Shown piece after piece: positions 1-8,025 of a stretch of DNA of 64,000 nt. Source of the stretch: Microbacteriaceae bacterium (GTDB lineage: Bacteria > Actinomycetota > Actinomycetes > Actinomycetales > Microbacteriaceae). The stretch lies in the NCBI GenBank assembly GCA_019638805.1, contig JAHBTA010000001.1, positions 1-64,000 on the forward strand. The letters run 5' to 3'. Each line of letters starts with the position of its first letter. The stretch's first letter is position 1. The notes under the pieces were generated by a model that made no database searches, had not been told where the DNA came from, and worked only from the letters and a program-made list of their open reading frames with translations. The position numbers were made by a program, and so were the translations under genes.

Positions 1-54
1 CGTGCGGAAGGCGGTCGCCGCGGGCTGACCCCGCCGCGGCACGAGTCCTGAGAG

Positions 55-127
55 TGGATCTGAGGGGACTCGAACCCCTGACCCCCTGCATGCCATGCAG
101 GTGCGCTACCAGCTGCGCCACAGACCC
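55..127 (-). tRNA. tRNA-Ala (anticodon GGC)
   Basis: Read on the minus strand the sequence folds into a full cloverleaf. The acceptor stem pairs GGGTCTG with CAGATCC, the anticodon stem-loop carries GGC, and the T arm contains TTCGAGT. CCA is not encoded: the discriminator A is followed by CT. It lies 40 bases after the rsfS stop on the same strand and may share that transcript. Confidence 0.96.
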
Positions 128-167
128 GGACTGCCCTCGCGGGCAACTCAACAAGGGTACTACATCG

Positions 168-557
168 TCAGATCGACGACGCCCTGCGCTCGGATGCGGC
201 CGGCAGGTCCAGCGGGAGCGCCGGACAGTCCTTCCAGAGCCGCTCCAGCGAGTAGTACATGCGGTCCTCCTCGTGGAAGACATGCACCACGAGGTCGCCG
301 AAGTCCAGCAGGATCCAGCGGCCCTCCGCGCGGCCCTCGCGGCGCAGGGTCGTGACGCCCGACTCGTTCAGGCGATCCTCGACCTCGCTCGCGATGGCCT
401 GCACGTTGCGCTCGTTGCGTCCCGTCGCGAGCAGGAACACGTCGGTCAGCGGCAGCGGGCCCGATACGTCGAGCGCGACGAGGTCCTCACCCGACTTGTC
501 GTCGGCGGCGCGGGCGGCGATCTGCAGCAGTTCGAGGGCGCGGGGGGATGCCGTCAC
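168..557 (-). CDS. rsfS: Ribosome silencing factor RsfS
   Basis: RsfS binds ribosomal protein L14 on the free 50S subunit and blocks subunit joining during starvation or stationary phase. The 129-residue product has the usual family length. It carries the conserved core: a KSGEDLVALDVSG start, the TDVFLLATGRNERNVQAIA segment, EGRWILLDFGDLVVHVF, and a terminal RMYYSLERLW. The start is a GTG three bases after the stop of the proline-rich protein gene, so it is expressed within the proA-nadD transcript. nadD-rsfS linkage is standard across bacteria and supports the call. Confidence 0.95.
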   Translation of the reverse strand: MTASPRALELLQIAARAADDKSGEDLVALDVSGPLPLTDVFLLATGRNERNVQAIASEVEDRLNESGVTTLRREGRAEGRWILLDFGDLVVHVFHEEDRMYYSLERLWKDCPALPLDLPAASERRASSI

Positions 558-560
558 GCG

Positions 561-1973
561 TCAGAGCTGCCCGGTGACGACGAGCACGATGAACAGCGCC
601 CCCACGACGACCGCCATGCTCGTGGCCGCGATGATGAGGGCCGTGAGACCGCGCGTGCCCTTGGGCTTCACGTTCTGCATGACGCTGCGCTGCGAGGTGT
701 GGGTGCTGACCGCCTTGATGGCCCGCACGGGCTGCGAGTCGGTCGCGACCTGGGTGTCACCGGGGTCGAGCAGGTGATCGAGGTCGGACTCGTCGAGCTG
801 CGACGGGTGGGCACCGGTCGCGGACAGGGTGCTGGGCAACGAGATCGACCCGGTCAGCATGACGTCACCCGCGACGATCGGCCCGAGATCCTGGTTCGGG
901 ATCGACGGCAGCACGAGCGCGCTCGTGGTGATGGCACCGCTCGTGGCGCCGATGTCGCGCGCCAGCGGCGCGTCACCCACCTGCGTCTGCTCGTCCAGGT
1001 GCGCCTGGGTGGTCCAGTGCCCGGTGGGCGTGTCGGTGGATACCGCGGCCGGCTGGGCGGGAGCCTCCGGCTGCGGATCGGGCTCGATCACGACCTCGGC
1101 GATGACCACCTCGGACTCGACCGGCTGGATGGGCTCGACCGGCTGCACGGGCTCGACCGGCTGCACGGGCGGCGCGGACAACGGGCCCGACGCCAGGGCC
1201 TCGGGTGCGATCCGCTCGGGCGCGGTCGGTGCGGGCGGAATCGGTGCGGGCGGGGTCGGTGCTGCCGCGGCGGGCTCCACGAGAACCGGTGCCTCGGCGA
1301 CCGGAGCGGGCTCGACCAGGGCGGGCGGCGCAACCTCTGTGACGGGAGCCTCCGCGACGGGCACCTCCGCGGCAGGGACCGCATCCTCCGGTGCCGCGGC
1401 CGCACGTCGACCGCGGGCAGGAGCGGGCGAGACGGGCGCCGCGGGCTCGCGCGTTCCGACGAGCTGATCGAACTCCGCGAGCGCGGAATCCAGTCGGGTC
1501 GACGGCGCGGCGAGCGGGGTGCCTGGCGCGGTGCCGGGGCCCTCCTCGGGAGCGGTCGTGATGCCGTGCGCATCACGCAGGGCGCGCAACTCGCGGCGGG
1601 TCAGAGTGTGCTCGATGGGCTCCTCGACACTCGGCGCCGCCGGGGCCGCGCCCTCGGGAGCGAGGGTTCCCGCACCCGAGCCGGTCTGACCCGCGTACTG
1701 GGGGGCCCACTCGGGAGGATTGGAGGCCCGGCCCTCGGGACTGAAGTCACGCGGGCGGAACGCGGCGGCATCCGGCCCGGGCGCCGCGGCATCGACCGGG
1801 GCGGGCGTGCGCCGGGACCGCAGCGGCGGGGCGTCGAGCCCGGCCGGCAGGTTGCCCTGCGCGGTGGCGCCCTCGGAATCGGGAGGGACGACGGCAGCCG
1901 GCGCCTGCTCGCGCTCGTGCTGCTCGCGGACCGCTCGCCGCGATTGCAGCGGCGGATCCTGGAATGTCGTCAT
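561..1973 (-). CDS. Proline/alanine-rich protein with C-terminal membrane anchor, unknown function
   Basis: I do not recognise a catalytic domain. The 470 residues are mostly low-complexity and rich in Pro, Ala, Glu and Val. They include a short repeat (PVEPVQ, three DNA copies of 18 bases at 1114-1167) and further APIPPAP-like runs. Two short, less biased islands exist: one near residues 115-165 (THTLTRRELRALRDAHG-like) and one just before the C-terminus. The last 25 residues form one hydrophobic helix, with only a few residues after it, so the protein is probably tail-anchored with a large cytoplasmic part. The ATG follows GGAG at 7 bases, and nadD ends three bases upstream. Position between nadD and rsfS suggests a conserved lineage gene. 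Confidence 0.75.
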   Translation of the reverse strand: MTTFQDPPLQSRRAVREQHEREQAPAAVVPPDSEGATAQGNLPAGLDAPPLRSRRTPAPVDAAAPGPDAAAFRPRDFSPEGRASNPPEWAPQYAGQTGSGAGTLAPEGAAPAAPSVEEPIEHTLTRRELRALRDAHGITTAPEEGPGTAPGTPLAAPSTRLDSALAEFDQLVGTREPAAPVSPAPARGRRAAAAPEDAVPAAEVPVAEAPVTEVAPPALVEPAPVAEAPVLVEPAAAAPTPPAPIPPAPTAPERIAPEALASGPLSAPPVQPVEPVQPVEPIQPVESEVVIAEVVIEPDPQPEAPAQPAAVSTDTPTGHWTTQAHLDEQTQVGDAPLARDIGATSGAITTSALVLPSIPNQDLGPIVAGDVMLTGSISLPSTLSATGAHPSQLDESDLDHLLDPGDTQVATDSQPVRAIKAVSTHTSQRSVMQNVKPKGTRGLTALIIAATSMAVVVGALFIVLVVTGQL

Positions 1974-1976
1974 GTC

Positions 1977-2570
1977 CTAACTCCGATACAGGTGGTGCTT
2001 GGAGATGTACTGCACAACACCGTCGGGGACCAAGTACCACACCGGGAAGTCCCGGCCGACTCGCTCGCGGCAATCGGTGGAACTGATCGCCAGAGCGGGC
2101 ACTTCCAGCGAGCTTACGCCCTGCTCAGGCAATCCGCGAATGCTCAACGGGTGTCCCGGGCGGGAAACGGCCACGAAATGGGCCAGATCCCAGAGCTCCT
2201 CCTGATCCTTCCAGTCCAGGATCTGGGCCACCGCATCCGCCCCCGTGATGAAGAACAGATCCGCCTCTGGGCGCTCTTTCCGCAGGTCACGCAGGGTGTC
2301 GATGGTGTAGGTCGGGCCCGGTCGGTCGATGTCGACGCGGCTCACCGTGAAGCGCGGATTGGACGCGGTCGCGATCGCGGTCATGAGGTACCTGTGCTCC
2401 GCCTCCGAAACCCCTGACTTCTGGTAGGGCTGGCCGGTCGGAACGAAGATGACCTCGTCGAGGTCGAAACCGCGCTGCACCTCGCTCGCCGCCGCGAGGT
2501 GCCCGTGGTGGATCGGGTCGAACGTGCCACCCATCACGCCGAGGCGCGGACGACGCTCGGCGGCGCTCAT
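1977..2570 (-). CDS. nadD: Nicotinate-nucleotide adenylyltransferase
   Basis: NadD transfers AMP from ATP to nicotinate mononucleotide, giving deamido-NAD in NAD synthesis. The 197 residues show the nucleotidyltransferase signature [12 protein letters not shown] near residue 14, which contains the HxGH motif. The substrate-binding stretch [15 protein letters not shown] and the C-terminal [10 protein letters not shown] follow; the last matches the ISSTxIR motif that binds ATP phosphates. It sits between a small membrane protein gene and the proline-rich gene, all on the minus strand with gaps of a few bases, in the usual nadD-rsfS neighbourhood. Confidence 0.96.
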   Translation of the reverse strand: MSAAERRPRLGVMGGTFDPIHHGHLAAASEVQRGFDLDEVIFVPTGQPYQKSGVSEAEHRYLMTAIATASNPRFTVSRVDIDRPGPTYTIDTLRDLRKERPEADLFFITGADAVAQILDWKDQEELWDLAHFVAVSRPGHPLSIRGLPEQGVSSLEVPALAISSTDCRERVGRDFPVWYLVPDGVVQYISKHHLYRS

Positions 2571-2576
2571 GTCGAC

Positions 2577-2771
2577 CTAGTGGTGGGCGCCGTGGGAGTC
2601 GGCGGACGAGGTCTTGTCGCTGTGCCGGTTCGCGACGTCGCGGTAGCTCCAGGCCACGAAGCCGAGAACGACGAAGACGGCGATTCCGATGCCCGCGAAG
2701 GCGGCCGGCGGCATGATGAGCGGGGCGAGCTCCTCCTCGTGTTCGGCGAGGAGCACAGCGATCGAGAGCAT
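2577..2771 (-). CDS. Small single-span membrane protein, unknown function
   Basis: The 64-residue product has an acidic and histidine-bearing N-terminal part (LLAEHEEELAP). One hydrophobic helix of about 22 residues follows, then a polar tail ending in SHGAHH. I chose the ATG at 2771 rather than the in-frame GTG at 2777. The ATG lies exactly 6 bases after TAGGCT, the leaderless spacing repeated across this window, whereas the GTG abuts the hexamer. The first three bases of that hexamer are also the proA stop codon. Function unknown; a similar small protein before nadD is a lineage feature by my recollection only. Confidence 0.75.
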   Translation of the reverse strand: MLSIAVLLAEHEEELAPLIMPPAAFAGIGIAVFVVLGFVAWSYRDVANRHSDKTSSADSHGAHH

Positions 2772-2777
2772 GCCCAC

Positions 2778-2783
2778 AGCCTA
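2778..2783 (-). promoter_or_regulatory. -10 hexamer TAGGCT fused to the proA stop codon
   Basis: On the minus strand TAGGCT starts with the TAG stop of proA and ends 6 bases before the ATG at 2771. The geometry fits a leaderless promoter for the small membrane protein gene and for nadD and rsfS downstream. Confidence 0.6.
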
Positions 2784-4046
2784 TCCCCGGACCTGGCCTG
2801 AGCCGCGCACGATCCACTTCGTGCTGGTCAGCTCGGGCAGGCCCATGGGCCCGCGCGCGTGCAGCTTCTGGGTCGAGATGCCGACCTCGGCGCCGAACCC
2901 GAACTCGCCGCCGTCGGTGAACCGAGTGCTCGCATTGACCATGACCACGGCGGAGTCGACCTCAGCCAGGAAGCGCTCGGCACGACGCATGTCGTTGGTG
3001 ACGATCGACTCGGTGTGGTGCGTCGAGTAGGTGCGGATGTGGTCAAGGGCGTCGTCCATGTCGTCCACGACGTGCACGGAGAGGTCGAGGCTCATGTGCT
3101 CGGTGGCGTAGTCCTCGTCCGTGACCGGCTCCGAGTCGGGGAAGATCGCGCGGGCACGCTCGTCCGCATGCAAGGTCACGCCTTCGGAGCGCAGGGCGGC
3201 GAGAACGGGAGGCAGCAGGCGCTCGGCGGCCCCGGCATCCACCAGAAGGGTCTCGAGCGCGTTGCACACGCTGGGGCGCTGCACCTTGGAGTTCACCGCG
3301 ATCTCGACGGCCTGCTGCTCGTCGGCGCTCTCATCGAGGTAGAGGTGCACGACTCCGGCACCCGTCTCGATGACCGGAACCTTCGACTCGCGAACGACCG
3401 TGTCGATGAGCTGCGCGCTGCCGCGCGGGATGAGCACGTCGACCAGGCCGCGCGCCTGCATGAGCTGCGTCGCCCCGTCGCGCCCGAACTCGTCGATGGT
3501 CTGCACCGCGTCGCGCGGGAGCCCGGCGCCCTCGAGCGCCTCCTGGATGAGTTCGACCAGGACGCGATTGGTGTTCTCGGCCGCCGATCCACCCCGCAGC
3601 ACGACCGCGTTGCCGCTCTTGAGCGCGAGCGCCGCGATGTCGATCGTGACGTTGGGCCGCGCCTCGTAGATCGCGCCGACGACGCCGAACGGCACGCGCA
3701 CCTGGCTCAGCTGCAGCCCGTTCGGCAGGGTCGAACCGCGCAGCACGACACCCACCGGGTCGGGAAGCGCGACGATCTCGCGCACCGCCGCGGCCAAACC
3801 GGCGAGTCGTGCCTCGTCGAGGCGCAGACGATCCTGCAGCCCGGCGCTGAGCCCGTTCTCGCGGCCGTTGGCCAGGTCGAGCTCGTTGGCGGGCAGGATG
3901 CGCTGGGCCCCGTTCTCGACGGCCGTCGCGATCGCCTCCAGCCCGGCATCCTTGGCACCGGATGCCGTGGTCGCCAGAGCGATGGACGCCGTGCGAGCGG
4001 CACGCAGCTTGTCATCGAGCGTGCGGGCGGTCACCGTCGTGGACAT
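2781..4046 (-). CDS. proA: Glutamate-5-semialdehyde dehydrogenase (gamma-glutamyl phosphate reductase)
   Basis: ProA reduces gamma-glutamyl phosphate to glutamate-5-semialdehyde with NADPH, the second step of proline synthesis. The 421 residues match the usual family length. Recognisable stretches include PFGVVGAIYEARPNVTID, the ALKSGNAVVLRGG region, and the catalytic-cysteine region around KVQRPSVCNALETLLV. A frame extending upstream of the ATG is ignored: the ATG at 4046 lies 6 bases after TACCCT, a leaderless arrangement, and gives the family N-terminus. The gene is divergent from the proB-like kinase across 64 bases, unlike the usual co-directional proB-proA pair. Confidence 0.95.
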   Translation of the reverse strand: MSTTVTARTLDDKLRAARTASIALATTASGAKDAGLEAIATAVENGAQRILPANELDLANGRENGLSAGLQDRLRLDEARLAGLAAAVREIVALPDPVGVVLRGSTLPNGLQLSQVRVPFGVVGAIYEARPNVTIDIAALALKSGNAVVLRGGSAAENTNRVLVELIQEALEGAGLPRDAVQTIDEFGRDGATQLMQARGLVDVLIPRGSAQLIDTVVRESKVPVIETGAGVVHLYLDESADEQQAVEIAVNSKVQRPSVCNALETLLVDAGAAERLLPPVLAALRSEGVTLHADERARAIFPDSEPVTDEDYATEHMSLDLSVHVVDDMDDALDHIRTYSTHHTESIVTNDMRRAERFLAEVDSAVVMVNASTRFTDGGEFGFGAEVGISTQKLHARGPMGLPELTSTKWIVRGSGQVRG

Positions 4047-4110
4047 GCCCCCAGGGTAGCGGGCCCATCGGAGGGCGTCCGCGCCGTCACAGGCCGGGAG
4101 CGCTGCCAAG

Positions 4111-5397
4111 ATGGAGGCGATGGACAAGATCCTGGTGGCCAAGCTCGGATCGAGTTCGGTGACGCGTGACCGCGGACCGGACCCGATCATCCTGGCGAAC
4201 GCGCTCGACAACGCGCTGCGCGCGCGCGAGCTCGGCTGGGGGGTCGTGCTGGTGTCGTCGGGCGCGGTCTCGTCGGGCAACGCGCTCATGGTCCGGCAGG
4301 GCGAGGAGGGCACCCACCGACTGGCGGCGGCGGTCGGCCAGCCGCTGCTCATGGACTTCTACGGATCGGTGGCCAGCGTCTCGGGGTCGCTCACCTGCCA
4401 GCTGCTCATCGGCGACGCCGACCTCCGCAGCGCCACGCAGATGCACTCGATCGCGCAGGTCATCCGCGAGGCGCTCGCGCACGGCATCGTGCCCATCGTC
4501 AACGGCAACGACCCGGCGAACGCCGACCGGGCCGACAACGACTCGGTCGCCGCGGGCCTCGCGATGATGGTGGGGGCCGACCGCCTGCTGCTGCTCACCG
4601 ATGTCGACGGCGTGTCCGTGCACGACGGTGCTCCCCCTGCGCCGCTCATCGAGGCGGGGCGCCTGCACGAGATCCGCATCCACTCCGGCGGCAGCGGGCG
4701 CGGGGGCATGCGCTCGAAGCTCCGCGCCGCCGAACTGGCCGCGCTCAACGGAATCGGCACCCGGATCGCGAGCGCGCAGCGCACCGACGCGATCCTGGCC
4801 GACATCCGAGGCGAGTCGGGCGGAACCGAGGTGCGCGCGGCGTCGCGCCGCCCCACGAGCGGACGGCGCTGGATCTCCGGGGGCGCGATCAGCCAGGGGC
4901 GCCTGACCATCAACATCGCGGCGGAGGAGAGCATCGCGCGCGGCTCGGGCCTGTTCGCCTCGGGCATCAAGCGGGTGCGGGGTGACTTCGTGCCCGGCGA
5001 CGTGGTCGAACTCGTGGGGCCATCCGATCGCCTGCTCGGTCGCGGTGTCATCAAGGTCTCGAGCGTCCTGCTCGGGCTCGTGCGCGCGCTCAAGGTGACC
5101 GAGATCGCGTACGTCCTGGTCAGCATCCTGCGCAGCGGCGACGCCCCGCCCGCCGGGGATGGCCAGGAGGAGCGGGTGCGGGCGGCGCTCGCCGCCTTCG
5201 CGCGGCTCAGCGCGGACGCCCGACGGAGCCTCGTCGTCGAGATCCTGTCGCTGTTCCCGTCCGAGACCGCGAGTGCGCTCTTCGACGGGGCGGGCGGGTT
5301 CGACGACCTGGTGGAGCGCTACGTGGGGCTGCTCGAGTCGACCAATATGATCCACCGCAGTTACCTGGTGGTCTTCGACTCGCGCGCGGGCGCCTGA
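4111..5397 (+). CDS. proB: Glutamate 5-kinase-like protein (divergent ProB with PUA domain and C-terminal extension)
   Basis: Glutamate 5-kinase phosphorylates glutamate to start proline synthesis. The N-terminal half is an amino-acid-kinase domain: KLGSSSVT near residue 12, LVSSGAVSSG near 50, the asparagine/aspartate cluster NGNDPANADRADND near 130, and LLTDVDGV near 168. A PUA domain follows at roughly residues 250-335 (SQGRLTINIAAEESI to GRGVIKVSS). About 80 further residues form an extra, mostly helical tail. Sequence and orientation are unusual, since the gene faces away from proA. No other proB is in the window, so it may be the working kinase or a paralog. The start could also be the ATG at 4120; GGGAG 10 bases upstream favours 4111. 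Confidence 0.8.
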   Translation: MEAMDKILVAKLGSSSVTRDRGPDPIILANALDNALRARELGWGVVLVSSGAVSSGNALMVRQGEEGTHRLAAAVGQPLLMDFYGSVASVSGSLTCQLLIGDADLRSATQMHSIAQVIREALAHGIVPIVNGNDPANADRADNDSVAAGLAMMVGADRLLLLTDVDGVSVHDGAPPAPLIEAGRLHEIRIHSGGSGRGGMRSKLRAAELAALNGIGTRIASAQRTDAILADIRGESGGTEVRAASRRPTSGRRWISGGAISQGRLTINIAAEESIARGSGLFASGIKRVRGDFVPGDVVELVGPSDRLLGRGVIKVSSVLLGLVRALKVTEIAYVLVSILRSGDAPPAGDGQEERVRAALAAFARLSADARRSLVVEILSLFPSETASALFDGAGGFDDLVERYVGLLESTNMIHRSYLVVFDSRAGA

Positions 5398-5403
5398 GGG
5401 GCC

Positions 5404-6990
<1,587 letters not shown>

Positions 6991-7245
6991 TCACGCCGCC
7001 GGGACGATGTTGACGACCTTGCGGCGCCCCTTCGTGCCGAACTCGACGGCACCCGCCGTGAGGGCGAAGAGCGTGTCGTCGCCGCCGCGGCCGACGTTCG
7101 CGCCCGGGTGGAAGTGCGTGCCGCGCTGGCGGACGATGATCTCGCCGGCCTTGACGACCTGACCGCCGAAGCGCTTGACGCCGAGGTACTGCGCGTTCGA
7201 ATCGCGACCGTTGCGGGTCGAGGACGCGCCCTTCTTGTGTGCCAT
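6991..7245 (-). CDS. rpmA: 50S ribosomal protein L27
   Basis: L27 reaches the peptidyl transferase centre of the large subunit. The 84-residue protein begins [18 protein letters not shown] and continues with [22 protein letters not shown], both diagnostic. There is no cleaved N-terminal extension of the Firmicutes kind. It lies 25 bases after rplU and is followed by a hairpin and then obgE, the standard cluster. Confidence 0.98.
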   Translation of the reverse strand: MAHKKGASSTRNGRDSNAQYLGVKRFGGQVVKAGEIIVRQRGTHFHPGANVGRGGDDTLFALTAGAVEFGTKGRRKVVNIVPAA

Positions 7246-7270
7246 GTGTCGGTATCCCTCGTGCGCTTGC

Positions 7271-7579
7271 TTACTTGATGCCGGTGATCTTGACGCGGGT
7301 CAGCTCGGAGCGGAAGCCCTGGCGCTTCTTGTACCCGGTCTTGTTCTTGAACTTCTGGATGACGATCTTGGGGCCGCGCTCGTTCCCGAGCACCTCGGCC
7401 GTGACCTTGACCTTGGCCAGGTCCTTGGCGTCGTGGGTGATCTTGTCACCGTCGACCAGGAGCACCGGAGCGAGCTCGACGGTGCCGTTCTTGTCGGCGG
7501 CGATCCGGTCGAGCACGACGATGGTGCCGACCTCGACCTTCTCCTGTCGGCCGCCTGCGCGCACGATTGCGTAAACCAC
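7271..7579 (-). CDS. rplU: 50S ribosomal protein L21
   Basis: L21 is a large-subunit protein binding 23S rRNA. The 102 residues show [18 protein letters not shown] at the N-terminus and the [26 protein letters not shown] segment typical of the family. The start is GTG with AAGGAAA about 6 bases upstream. The promoter lies about 85 bases further upstream, leaving a leader of roughly 75 bases in front of the rplU-rpmA-obgE operon. Confidence 0.97.
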   Translation of the reverse strand: MVYAIVRAGGRQEKVEVGTIVVLDRIAADKNGTVELAPVLLVDGDKITHDAKDLAKVKVTAEVLGNERGPKIVIQKFKNKTGYKKRQGFRSELTRVKITGIK

Positions 7580-7662
7580 GGGGTTTCCTTACTGCTGGGA
7601 AAGAAAGACTGGGGCCCCTTCGCGGGGACGCGCGGCCTCGGGCCAGCGCACACCAAGGGTCA

Positions 7663-7692
7663 ATGATAGCCGGGAAATCCGCTGAACATCAA
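7663..7692 (-). promoter_or_regulatory. Promoter of rplU-rpmA-obgE
   Basis: On the minus strand TTGATG (7692-7687) is followed after 18 bases by TATCAT (7668-7663). Both resemble the consensus for the housekeeping sigma factor. Transcription would start near 7656, giving a leader of about 77 bases that contains a small CCCC/GGGG hairpin. Confidence 0.6.
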
Positions 7693-7730
7693 ACCTCGCC
7701 GCGTGCGCCGCCCCGGCTAGCCTGACACGC

Positions 7731-8003
7731 GTGATCCTCATCGACGAGCCGGTGTGGCCCGCGCACGGAACCGTGTGGGGGCACCTGGTGAGCGATGCCT
7801 CGCTGGATGAGCTTCACGCCTTCGCAGCGGAGGCCGGCATCCCCGCGCGCGGCTTCGACAACGACCACTACGACTACCCGTTGAGCCGCCGCGAGGAGCT
7901 CATCGCCCTCGGCGCGGTGCCCGTGAGCGCGCGGGAACTCCTGCGGCGGTTGCAGGCCGCCGGGCTGCGGGTCCGTCAGCGCGACAAGCGGCCGCGCGGC
8001 TGA
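7731..8003 (+). CDS. DUF4031 domain-containing protein
   Basis: This 90-residue protein matches the small DUF4031 family by its opening ILIDEPVWPAHGTVWGHLVSD, the central GFDNDHYDYP motif and the EELIALGAVPVSARELLRRL helix. The biochemical role is not known. The His and Asp residues in DNDHYDYP are the best candidates for a binding site. Translation starts at a GTG 7 bases after TAGCCT (7718-7723), the leaderless arrangement. The gene is convergent with rne, ending 19 bases before the rne stop. Confidence 0.85.
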   Translation: MILIDEPVWPAHGTVWGHLVSDASLDELHAFAAEAGIPARGFDNDHYDYPLSRREELIALGAVPVSARELLRRLQAAGLRVRQRDKRPRG

Positions 8004-8025
8004 CCCGCACCCCCGTTCGGGTTCA
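8001..8025. terminator. Possible bidirectional terminator between DUF4031 gene and rne
   Basis: TGACCCG pairs with CGGGTTCA across a 10-base loop, and the arms overlap the stop codons of both convergent genes. No T-run is present on either strand, so the call is tentative. Confidence 0.35.

Noticed and set aside
1..54. 3' end of a plus-strand gene before tRNA-Ala
   Set aside because: Two frames stop within 51 bases and both read as plausible short tails. There is too little sequence to choose.
54..2417. Long open frame on the plus strand, 787 codons
   Set aside because: It is an antisense shadow of rsfS, the proline-rich gene and nadD. Its product is Arg/Gly-rich with no domain, as expected from GC-rich DNA read in the wrong frame.
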